Positions 8,243 to 19,079 of a stretch of DNA of 64,000 nucleotides are shown in pieces (the stretch's first letter is position 1; the number at the start of each line of letters is the position of its first letter). The stretch is from JAMXLO01 sp963812075. GTDB lineage: Bacteria > Pseudomonadota > Alphaproteobacteria > Acetobacterales > Acetobacteraceae. Position numbers and translations under genes: made by a program. The stretch is from NCBI GenBank assembly GCA_963812075.1, contig CAWETN010000010.1:1-64000 (forward strand), written 5' to 3'. Under the pieces are notes generated by a model. The model had not been told where the DNA came from, made no database searches, and worked only from the letters and a program-made list of their open reading frames with translations.

Positions 8243-8937
8243 TGCTGACCATCGAGGACCTCCATGCGCACTACGGCGCCAGCCACGTGTTGCAGGGCGT
8301 CGACATGGCGGTACCCGCGGGGCGCATTGGTTCAGTGCTCGGCCGGAACGGAGTCGGCAAGACCACGACACTGCGCACTGTGATGGGGCTGGTGCCGCCA
8401 AGCGGCGGGCGGGTGCTGCTCGATGGCGCAGACATCACCGGATGGCCGCCGCATCGCGTCGCGCGCGCCGGCGTGGCGTATGTACCGGAGGGCCGCCTGA
8501 TATTTCCCGACCTGACCGTGCTGGAGAACATCCGCGTCGCCGAACGCCGGCCGTCGAAGGCGTGGCCATTGCCGCGCCTGATGGAACTGTTTCCGCCGTT
8601 GCACGAACGCGCGGGGAGCCGCGGCGGGACGCTGTCGGGCGGCGAACAGCAGATGCTGGCGATCGCGCGCGCGCTGGCCAGCGACCCCAAGGTGATGCTG
8701 CTGGACGAACCGAGCCAGGGCCTGGCGCCACTGGTCGTGCGCGAGCTGGCCCAGGTGATCCGACGCCTGCCGGCCGAGGGCGTCACCATCCTGTTGATCG
8801 AGCAGAACATGCGGCTGGCCGAGGCCGTGGCGGACGAGATCCACATCATGGTGAAGGGGCGCATGGTCTACTCCGCGTCGCCCCAGCAGTTTCGCGACGA
8901 GGAGGCAGAGATCCGCAGTCGTTACCTCACGGTCTGA
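8242..8937 (+). CDS. livF: Liv-type ABC transporter ATP-binding protein (LivF family)
   Basis: A 231-residue second ATPase of the importer. It has Walker A GRNGVGKTT, signature LSGGEQQMLAIARAL and Walker B VMLLDEPSQGLAP. The motif YVPEGRLIFPDLTVLEN is characteristic of LivF. The start overlaps the livG stop by one base, so translation is coupled. The transporter set is complete in this window. Confidence 0.93.
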   Translation: MLTIEDLHAHYGASHVLQGVDMAVPAGRIGSVLGRNGVGKTTTLRTVMGLVPPSGGRVLLDGADITGWPPHRVARAGVAYVPEGRLIFPDLTVLENIRVAERRPSKAWPLPRLMELFPPLHERAGSRGGTLSGGEQQMLAIARALASDPKVMLLDEPSQGLAPLVVRELAQVIRRLPAEGVTILLIEQNMRLAEAVADEIHIMVKGRMVYSASPQQFRDEEAEIRSRYLTV

Positions 8938-8952
8938 CAAAGGAAGGCGAAT

Positions 8953-9735
8953 ATGGATCTGAACCTGCGAGGCAGGACGGCGCTGATCACCGGCGCATCG
9001 AAGGGGATCGGCCGCGCCGCCGCCGAGGCACTGGCGGAGGAAGGCGTCAACGTCATCCTGGTCTCGCGCACCCAGGCAGACCTAAACGCGGTACGCGAGA
9101 AGATCGCCGCACGCTGCAACGTGCGCGCCGAGGTGCACGCGTTCGACCTGTCCGACAGCGCCAACGTCGATCGCCTGGCCGAATTGCACCCGGATATCGA
9201 CATACTGGTGAACAACGCCGGCGCAATCCCCGGCGGCACGCTGCAGGAGATAGACGAAGCCCGCTGGCGCACGGCCTGGGACCTGAAGGTATTCGGCTAC
9301 ATCAACATGTGCCGCCGGTTCTACGCGCTGATGAAGGCGCGCGGACACGGTGTGATCATCAACATCCTGGGCATGGCGGGCGAAAAGGTGGATGCCACCT
9401 ACATCGCGGGCTCCACTGGCAATGCGGGGCTGATGGCGTTCACCAGGACGCTTGGCGGCGCTGCGTCGGCAGACAATCTGCGTGTCGTCGGCATAAATCC
9501 TGGAGCCATCGCCACGGAACGGCTCGTCGGGATGATGCAGAAGCGTGCACAGGATCGCCTGGGTGACGCAGGCCGGTGGGAGGAATTGATGCGGCCGCTG
9601 CCGTTCGGCCGCGCGGGTGCGCCGGAGGAGATCGGCTGGATGGTGGCCTTCCTCGCCTCGGACAGGTCGGCCTATACCACCGGTACGATCATAACCATCG
9701 ACGGTGGTGCCGCGAATCGCGGGCCAATGTTCTGA
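8953..9735 (+). CDS. SDR-fold protein lacking the catalytic tetrad
   Basis: A 260-residue Rossmann protein with an intact nucleotide-binding motif TGASKGIGR (residues 13-21), DILVNNAG (83-90) and the C-terminal GTIITIDGGAANRG. Aligned by eye to classical SDRs, all four catalytic positions are changed. The tetrad Asn is D110, the Ser is G140 (NILGMAG), the Tyr is G153 and the Lys is N157 (in AGSTGNAGLMAF, where YxxxK is expected). It starts 15 bp after livF and is likely in the same transcript. It may bind NAD(P)H or a substrate without classical SDR chemistry, or use other residues. Confidence 0.85.
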   Translation: MDLNLRGRTALITGASKGIGRAAAEALAEEGVNVILVSRTQADLNAVREKIAARCNVRAEVHAFDLSDSANVDRLAELHPDIDILVNNAGAIPGGTLQEIDEARWRTAWDLKVFGYINMCRRFYALMKARGHGVIINILGMAGEKVDATYIAGSTGNAGLMAFTRTLGGAASADNLRVVGINPGAIATERLVGMMQKRAQDRLGDAGRWEELMRPLPFGRAGAPEEIGWMVAFLASDRSAYTTGTIITIDGGAANRGPMF

Positions 9736-9924
9736 CCGGCGCAGCCAGCGCGAGCGGCGGCATCGGCTCTGCCGCCGCGCTGCGCTCGCCGAAGCCGGCT
9801 GCGCAGTTGAGGTCGGCTACAACAGCCGCCTCGCCGACGAGGTGGAGGGAACGGTGTTCGCCGCCGTCACGCTGATGACGGCAACCACCGGGAGCATTCT
9901 CCTGGCCGAGGGCGGCTCGCTGCT

Positions 9925-9928
<4 letters not shown>
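9729..9928 (+). pseudogene. Remnant of a second SDR gene
   Basis: Overlapping the end of the preceding SDR, one frame reads NVLTGAASASGGIGSAAALR, an SDR nucleotide-binding motif. A shift then gives LAEAGCAVEVGYNSRLADEV and a tail TGSILLAEGGSLL that resembles an SDR C-terminus. Some 180 residues of SDR core are absent between them. The stop TAG at 9926-9928 overlaps the end of the convergent deacylase gene. It looks like a collapsed SDR copy, though a small expressed ORF cannot be excluded. Confidence 0.38.
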
Positions 9929-11634
<1,706 letters not shown>

Positions 11635-11717
11635 CGGACTCCGCTCCCTTGCACGGCTTGGCATTGTGCGCGGCTCGGGAGCATTCGTCACCCCTGGAGC
11701 TTCGTGCGCTTCCAGCC

Positions 11718-13047
11718 TCAGGCGTAGATTTTCACCAGCTCAGCATGGGCCCATTTGACCGCGTCTTCCGCTGCCATGCCCTGCACGGCCTTGGCGTACA
11801 TGTCGACGATGATGAACTTGCTGATGGTCTCGGCGGCAGCACGGCCGGCCGGCCCCGCATAGCCGGCGAAACGGCCGCTTTCCGCCGCCGTGCGGAACGG
11901 CGCCATCACCGGGTCGTCGTTCCACAGCTTGTGGTTCTCCCACGCCTTGGTCGCACCCACCGAGAAGCCCTGCTGCGAGCTGAACCAGGCGTCGTAGACC
12001 TCCTTGGAGTGGAACCAGCGCAGGAAGTCCTTGGCCGCCTTCTGGTTCTTCCCATAGGCGGGGACGAGGTTCGAGAATGGCACATGCCAGCTGAACTGGC
12101 CGGCCGGACCGCTGGGCAACGGCGAGTGGAAGCAGTCGTCCTTGAGCGGCTTGCCCGTCTCGGTCATGTAGGTGTCGGGCTTGCTGCGCGCCAGCAGATA
12201 GATCGAGGCGCCGTTGCTGGTCGAGCTGATCGTGTTGGCGAGAAATGCGCGGTTGTTGCCGGCATCGTCCCACGACATGCCGCCCTCGTCGAACGCGTCC
12301 TTCCAGGAGCCGACTGCGAACTTGACCAACTCGACGGTCGCCTTGCTGTCCAGCACCACGGTCTTGCCGTCGGCTTCGACCTCCTTGCCGCCCCACGACC
12401 ACAGATAGGGGTACCAGAAAGCCGGCCCGTCGCCGAACGCATGGGCCAGCGTCTGGCCGAGCGGCCGGCCTTTGGCTTTGAGCTTCTTGCCGACCGCACG
12501 ATAGTCCTCCCAGGTCTTGGGAAACTTGTCGGGCGTGATGCCTTCCTCGGCGAACCATGACGTGCGGTTGGCGAACAACACGCCGAGGATCGTGAACGGC
12601 ATCGCGATCCATTTCGTGCCGTCGTTGGCGACGGCACGGGCGGTGTTGTAATAGCCGCCCTGCGCCTTGCCGACCTCATCGGCGATGTCGCTGACATCGA
12701 CGAGGCTGTCGGCATAGAGCTGCGCCCAGTTGCTGACCGCCATCATGATGTCGGGGCCGGTCTTGGCCTGGATCGCCGAGGTGATGCGCGCCTGCACGCC
12801 ATCGCCGTTGATGGTTTCGATCGTAAGCGAGATACCGAGTGCTTTCTGACACTCGTCCTTCAGCTTGCCCTTGAGCAACTGGTCGGAGACCGGCACGAAG
12901 TCCACGAATTTGAGCCAGTGCAGCGCGGTCCCCTGGGCGAAGGCGGGAGCCCGTCCGGAAGCAAGAATCCCGGCGAGCCCACCGCCCGCGGCCAGTGTGC
13001 CGGCGCCTGAGAGCTGCAGCAGATCTGCGTCGATGGATGCGCGGCAT
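11718..13047 (-). CDS. Extracellular solute-binding protein, tandem copy 1 (frameshift in the signal peptide)
   Basis: Family 1 solute-binding protein of a carbohydrate-type ABC importer, about 442 residues once repaired. ATG at 13047 has the ribosome site GGGAGG and gives MPRIHRRR. After a one-base shift near 13020 the frame continues LLQLSGAGTLAAGGGLAGIL, ASGRAPAFAQ, matching the signal peptide of the neighbouring paralogue almost residue for residue. The body includes QAKTGPDIMMAVSNWAQLYA and WSWGGKEVEADGKTVV. Without repair the gene has no signal peptide. It is a tandem duplicate of the gene at 13114-14445. Confidence 0.8.
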
Positions 13048-13074
13048 GCCGACCTCCCTTTGCCGTTTATGGAC

Positions 13075-13095
13075 AGGGCCGGTTGCCCCGGCCCT
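13075..13095. repeat. Intercistronic hairpin between the two binding-protein genes
   Basis: Perfect 8-bp inverted repeat AGGGCCGG-TTGCC-CCGGCCCT in the 66-bp gap between the two paralogous genes. It is not followed by a T run on the minus strand, so it is more likely an mRNA-stabilising or attenuating hairpin than a terminator. Confidence 0.5.
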
Positions 13096-13113
13096 CTGCA
13101 GTTCGGCTTTTGC

Positions 13114-14445
13114 TTAAGCTCCGTAGATTTTCACCAGTTCAGCGTGCGCCGCCTTCACCGAATTCGGCGGCATCCATGCCCTGGATCGCCTTCGCGTACA
13201 TGTCGACGACTGATGTACTTGGTCTGTACCTCGGCCGCCTTCTGGTTCGGGGCTCCGGCATAACCCAACATGCGCCCGGTGATCGGAACTTTCTTGAACG
13301 GAGCGAGGACCGGGTCGACGATTCCACACCGGATCGTTCTCCCATACCTTGGTCGGGCCGCAGGTGTAGCCTTGCTGTGAGGTGAACCATTTTTCGAAGA
13401 TTTCCTTCGACCCCGCCCAGCGGAGGAACTTCTTGGCCGCGTCCTGGTTCTTCGAATACTTCATCACCAGGTGAGTTTGCGGGCCTGGCAGGTTGAACTG
13501 ACCGCCGGCCCCGCCGGGAATGCTGGCATGAAGGATGTCATCCTTCATCGGCGTACCTTTCTCGGTCAGATAGGAGCCGGGCTTCTTCTTCGCCTCGAGA
13601 TAGATCGATGCACCGTTGTTCGTGGCGCTGACGCTGCCGGAGAGGAACGCGCGGTTGTTGCTGGTGTCGTCCCAGGCAAGCCCGCCTTCGTCCATTGTCT
13701 CCTTCCACAATGCGACGGCGAACTTCACCAACTCGACGGTCTCCTTGGTGTTGAGCACCACGGTCTTGCCGTCCGCCTCGACCTCCTTGCCGCCCCACGA
13801 CCAGAGATAAGGGTACCACCAGCCCGGCGCGTCGCCGAAGGTGTGACCGGCGGTCTGGCCATAGGGCCGGCCGGCTGCCTTCAGCTTCTTGCCCACGGTT
13901 CGGTATTCGTCCCAGGTCTTGGGGAAGTCCTGTGCACCGGCTTCGGCGAGCCAGGATTTGCGGTAGGCGACGAGACCGCCACCGGTGCACCATGGCACGC
14001 CGATCCACTTGCCCCCGACGGTTCCGATGACCTGGCAGATGTCGTAGTAGCCGCCCTGCGCCTTGCCGAGGTCGTCGACCACGTCGCTGACATCGACGCA
14101 ACTGTCGGCATAAAGCTGCGGCCAGTTGTTGACGGTCATGAAGATGTCGGGCCCGGCACCCGATTGGATCGCCGCAGTGATGCGCGCCTGGATGTCATTG
14201 GCGTTGATGGTCTCGACGGTCAGCTTCATGCCGAGATCCTTTTCGCACAGCTTGACGATCTCCCCCTTGAGCAACACGTCGGATGAGGGGACGAAATCGG
14301 CCCAGCGGAGCCAGTGCATCGTCTGCGTCTGTGCGTAGGCCGGGGCCCTCCCGCTCGCGAGGATGCCCGCGAGGCCCCCGGTGCCCGCGGCAAGCGCACT
14401 GCCGGCTGACAGTTGCAAAGTCCTGCGTCGACGAATTTGCCTCAT
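13114..14445 (-). CDS. Extracellular solute-binding protein, tandem copy 2 (three compensating frameshifts)
   Basis: Periplasmic binding protein with a twin-arginine-like signal (MRQIRRRRTLQLSAG, cleavage near APAYAQ). ATG 14445 follows GGGAGG. Motifs shared with copy 1 are GAGPDIFMTVNNWPQLYADS and WSWGGKEVEADGKTVV. Towards the C-terminus the frame is disturbed by three one-base insertions (about 13320, 13211 and 13159). Repaired, the tail reads VDPVLAPFKKVPITGRMLGY and YISVVDMYAKAIQGMDAAE in line with copy 1, and the original frame resumes as KAAHAELVKIYGA. The net effect of +3 keeps the raw frame open but scrambles about 45 residues. Confidence 0.82.
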   Translation of the reverse strand: MRQIRRRRTLQLSAGSALAAGTGGLAGILASGRAPAYAQTQTMHWLRWADFVPSSDVLLKGEIVKLCEKDLGMKLTVETINANDIQARITAAIQSGAGPDIFMTVNNWPQLYADSCVDVSDVVDDLGKAQGGYYDICQVIGTVGGKWIGVPWCTGGGLVAYRKSWLAEAGAQDFPKTWDEYRTVGKKLKAAGRPYGQTAGHTFGDAPGWWYPYLWSWGGKEVEADGKTVVLNTKETVELVKFAVALWKETMDEGGLAWDDTSNNRAFLSGSVSATNNGASIYLEAKKKPGSYLTEKGTPMKDDILHASIPGGAGGQFNLPGPQTHLVMKYSKNQDAAKKFLRWAGSKEIFEKWFTSQQGYTCGPTKVWENDPVWNRRPGPRSVQESSDHRAHVGLCRSPEPEGGRGTDQVHQSSTCTRRRSRAWMPPNSVKAAHAELVKIYGA

Positions 14446-14504
14446 TGATTTCCTCCCTGTCACGTTCCGCGCGGCTCTCGACCGCGATGGCACGATCGAG
14501 CGCG

Positions 14505-15596
<1,092 letters not shown>

Positions 15597-15600
15597 GTGT

Positions 15601-16451
15601 TTACCCCTTCACCGATCCGGTGATGCCCGACACGTAGTATTCGACGAAGAACGAGTAGACGAAGGCGACCGGAATCGACCCAGCAGCGCCCCGGCCATGA
15701 GCTCGCCCCAGTAGAAGACGTCGCCGCGGACCAGTTCGGAGGTGACCCCGACGGGCACCGTTTTCTGCTCCGGCGACGACAGGAAGACGAGGGCGTAGAT
15801 GAATTCGTTCCACGACAGGGTGAAGGCGAAGATGCCAGCGGACAGGATGCCGGGTATCGCTACCGGAAAGATGATGTAGACCATCGCCTTCCAGCGGGGC
15901 GCGCCGTCGATGCGGGCGCACTCCTCGAGCTCTTTCGGGATCGACTTGAAATAGCCCATCAGCAGCCAGGTGCAGAACGGGATCAGAAAGGTCGGATAGG
16001 TCAGGATCAGCGCCCAGGGCGAATCGCCGAGCTTGAAATTGCGGATGATGTCGGCGAGCGGGATGAACAGCAGCGTCTGTGGCACCAGGTAGGTGATGAA
16101 GATCGCCGTGCCGATCACCCCGGCATAGGGGAATTTCAGCCGCGACAGCGCGTATCCGGCGAGCAGCCCGCAGAACAGCGAAATCGCCGTCGCCGCCAGC
16201 GAGATGAACATCGTGTTCAGCATCCAGGTGCTGAACAGGGTCTCGGTCAAAAGGTCGGTGATATGCTCCAACGTCGGATGGGTGGTCCAGAACGGCGCGT
16301 AATTCGACGCGCTCCAGGGCCGGTAAAGCTCGCTGTCCGGCCGGATCGTGGTGATGACCATCCAGTAGAACGGAAACAGCAGGCTGACGACGAACGCCGT
16401 CACCGGTACATAGAAAAATACCCAGCGCCGCCAGTGGGCTCCCTCGATCAT
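15601..16451 (-). CDS. Carbohydrate ABC transporter permease, MalG family (frameshift)
   Basis: Inner-membrane permease of about 283 residues. The start ATG 16451 gives MIEGAHWRRWVFFYVPVTAF, preceded by the partner permease stop (TAGCCATG). The EAA-loop is PKELEECARIDGAPRWKAMV. After ELMAGALLG the frame is lost near 15682 by a one-base deletion; the other frame continues SIPVAFVYSFFVEYYVSGIT, GSVKG and stops at 15601. Both parts are needed for a complete MalG-like protein with about six membrane spans. Confidence 0.85.
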
Positions 16452-16453
16452 GG

Positions 16454-17407
16454 CTAAAGTGTCTCCGTCCGGCGGATGTAGACGAGTTGCACGATCACCA
16501 CGAGCAGCAGGATCGGGAAGATCGCCAGCGAGATCGCTGCGCCCTGGCTCAACAATCCTGTGCCGATGCCGAGTTGATAGGCGTACGTGGCGAACAACTG
16601 GGTGGCGTTGGCTGGGCCGCCGCCGGTGAGCACGTAAACCAGCTGGAAGTCCGCGAAGGTCTGGATCACCGAGAACAGCACGATCACCAACGTCACCGGC
16701 AGCAGCAACGGCCACGTCACATGACGGAAGCGTGACCAGGCTCGCGCGCCGTCGATCGCCGCGGCTTCATGCAGTTCGGGGCTGATCGTCTGCAGCCCGG
16801 CCAGCAGGCTGATCGCGTAGAACGGCACACCGCGCCACACGTTGACGATGATCACTGACACCATCGCCATGACCGGGTCGCCGAGCCAGTTGATCCGGGT
16901 ACGGATGATGCCTGCATGGAACAGCAGCCAGTTGAGCACGCTGAATGTCGGGTCGAACATCCACTTCCAGGCAAACGTCGACAGCACGGTCGGGATGATG
17001 AACGGCAGCAGGATGAAGGCGCGCATGAACGCCTTGCCGCGGAAGTGGCGGTTGAGCAGCAGCGCCAGCCAGAGCCCGAGTGCAAGTTTGAAGACGGTGG
17101 TGACGAACGTATACAGGCAGGTATTCCACACCGCGACGTGGAAGATATCGTCGTTCCAGATCTTGATGAAATTGTCGGCGCCGACGAAATGCCCTGGCAC
17201 GCCGACTCTGGTATCGGTGACCGCCAGCAGGATCCCGTTGAAGAATGGGTAGGCGATGAACAGCGCCAGCAGCACCACCGTCGGCATGATCAGGCAGAAG
17301 GCAAGCCGTCGCTCGTCCTCCAACAGCCGGGTGATCGGCCCGCGTTTGGCCGCAGGGATATACTGTTGTCTTATCGCAACGGTCGCAGCGGGCCCAAGGT
17401 CTGCCAT
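16454..17407 (-). CDS. Carbohydrate ABC transporter permease, MalF family
   Basis: A 317-residue membrane permease and the first gene of the minus-strand importer operon (MalF-type, MalG-type, ATPase, two binding proteins). It shows an N-terminal cytosolic stretch, a first span around LAFCLIMPTVVLLALFIAYP, and the EAA motif HEAAAIDGARAWSRFRHVTW in the ATPase-contact loop. A GGAGG-type site lies upstream of the 17407 start. Confidence 0.92.
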   Translation of the reverse strand: MADLGPAATVAIRQQYIPAAKRGPITRLLEDERRLAFCLIMPTVVLLALFIAYPFFNGILLAVTDTRVGVPGHFVGADNFIKIWNDDIFHVAVWNTCLYTFVTTVFKLALGLWLALLLNRHFRGKAFMRAFILLPFIIPTVLSTFAWKWMFDPTFSVLNWLLFHAGIIRTRINWLGDPVMAMVSVIIVNVWRGVPFYAISLLAGLQTISPELHEAAAIDGARAWSRFRHVTWPLLLPVTLVIVLFSVIQTFADFQLVYVLTGGGPANATQLFATYAYQLGIGTGLLSQGAAISLAIFPILLLVVIVQLVYIRRTETL

Positions 17408-17621
17408 TCAGCCCCTCCTCCCTACAAATTCCTTGGCGGCGGCGACACTGGTCGCAGCCGTGGAATTTTTCCATTGAGAAACACTAGAGAGAACGGTTGG
17501 GCCGGACAAGGGGATACCGGCGTGGGCCAGCCTGGCAGCCCGGTGAGGGCATCGCCGCGGCAAGCGCGGGTCGCCATTGGCAGTGTCACGACCGCAGGCA
17601 GTTGCACATCCGGGCTATCGG

Positions 17622-18293
17622 CTAGGCAGGCAACCTTGCGGCAGCGCGTGCCCGTCTCGGACGCGTCAGCTGCAACTCATACCATTGGTTCGCCAGGTCG
17701 CCGACCAGCACTGCGAGCGCAACGCACGACCAGACGACGATCTCGGTGACCGCGAAACTGGGCGGCTGGTCGAGACCCATCACACCGAGGATGAAGCGTA
17801 TCTGGAAGAACGTGAGTGCCACGGCATAGCTGCGCGTCATCCATTGGCGATGCTGCGGGATCATCCGTTTGATCGCGAAGAGAAGTCCGATTCCGGTGGT
17901 GGTCGTCAACAGCACCGCGTCCACGATCGCGGCCATGGTGAAGGAACGTGACGATCCCAGCGGTTCCTCGATGTACTGGATGTAGGCGCCCAGCGGCGCG
18001 AGCATCAGTGCGCCGGCGACGTAAACCCGTCCGATGACCCGATGCACTTTCGCGTGGCGCGCCCGCAACCGGTCGGAGAACTGCAGAGGCACAAGGATCA
18101 GAGCACAGGCACCGATGACGCCATGCGGCAGCAGCCACCACTGGAACGACTCGTAGTGCTTCCACACCGGATGATCCGGATCCAACAGGAAGGACTCGTT
18201 GTGATAAGCCACGTAAAGCATCATGCCGGCGATGCAGGCGAACACCACGTTCTTGGCTCTGAACGCTGTTCCGACAGTGGCAGCCTCGGCCAT
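17622..18293 (-). CDS. DUF2306-type multi-pass membrane protein
   Basis: A 223-residue integral membrane protein with about seven hydrophobic segments. The motifs HGVIGACALILVPLQFSDRL, HAKVHRVIGRVYVAGALMLA and QHRQWMTRSYAVALTFFQIR contain the His and Arg residues conserved in DUF2306 proteins, which resemble haem-binding cytochrome b561-like folds. The function is not established. The start ATG 18293 has GGGGGAAAG upstream. It stands alone between the ABC operon and a gene-poor stretch. Confidence 0.75.
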   Translation of the reverse strand: MAEAATVGTAFRAKNVVFACIAGMMLYVAYHNESFLLDPDHPVWKHYESFQWWLLPHGVIGACALILVPLQFSDRLRARHAKVHRVIGRVYVAGALMLAPLGAYIQYIEEPLGSSRSFTMAAIVDAVLLTTTTGIGLLFAIKRMIPQHRQWMTRSYAVALTFFQIRFILGVMGLDQPPSFAVTEIVVWSCVALAVLVGDLANQWYELQLTRPRRARAAARLPA

Positions 18294-19079
18294 GTATCTT
18301 TCCCCCTTTCGCCACGCCGCATCCAGATGCAGCGGCGGCACTGGCGTCTTATCGCGCCAGGCTGAAATCCTGCCCTCCAGCGTATCTCAGCCATGGCCGT
18401 GGCGTCACTTCCGACAAAATGTCAAATACGCTCCTTGCCCTATGTGGTGGGTAAGAAGCCGTAGCGTGATGTCACTCGCCGATGCGCGGATCGTTCAAGC
18501 AATCAGTCGTTCGTCACCGCCACGCGCGCCCAAGAGACGTCCGGGTCGAACGTCGTCATTTTGGCGGCGACCTGCGCGCCAGCCGGCGAAGGTGCGCGCG
18601 CGAAATTGGTCTGCGCCGGTCAATCGGTTCGACAACATCAACATGAACCGGGCGCAGATCGCGTCATCGCGCTTGAGCGTGGCCAGCGCCGGAGCAACCC
18701 CCGGTCAAGTCGGACGAGATTTCGGTCAACTTAGAGACTCTATCGGACGTTGTGACCGCTGTCTCGGATTCCGCAGATGAATCTCAAATTGGTTCTCTGA
18801 GCGTCAATCGAAGATTGTGCTGAATGCGATGCTTCTCGCCCTGCAACAGAACGATTGCGTCTAGCATAACCTCGTTCTCAACAGCCAAGGATTTTACTGC
18901 AACTGTGGCTCGCATTTTGCAGCGCGCTCGCGCGCCGCTCTGTTCTAAGAAAACATTTGCACAACTGCAATATTTCTGCTTAAGATCAAAATAATCAAAA
19001 TGCATAAACGTAATGGGCTGGGTCTCAAGGTCGTAACTCTTTGAGTTTCCGAGTGGATGTCCAGACGTGGGAGGAAATA
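18294..19079. other. Gene-poor stretch with falling GC content
   Basis: Almost 800 bp without a convincing gene on either strand; short open frames here have unlikely composition. From about 18780 the DNA becomes clearly AT-richer than its surroundings. TTGCAC (18957-18962) and TTAAGA (18980-18985), 17 bp apart, form a possible promoter for the beta-roll gene. No tRNA, repeat or mobile-element end was recognised. Confidence 0.5.

Noticed and set aside
14446..14504. A separate small gene between the ATPase and the second binding protein
   Set aside because: Only 59 bp, containing the ribosome site of the binding protein gene.
18450..18780. Short gene fragments in the gene-poor stretch, e.g. 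a minus-strand tail reading KMTTFDPDVSWARVAVTND
   Set aside because: No start codon, no family match, and the frame is closed a short way upstream.
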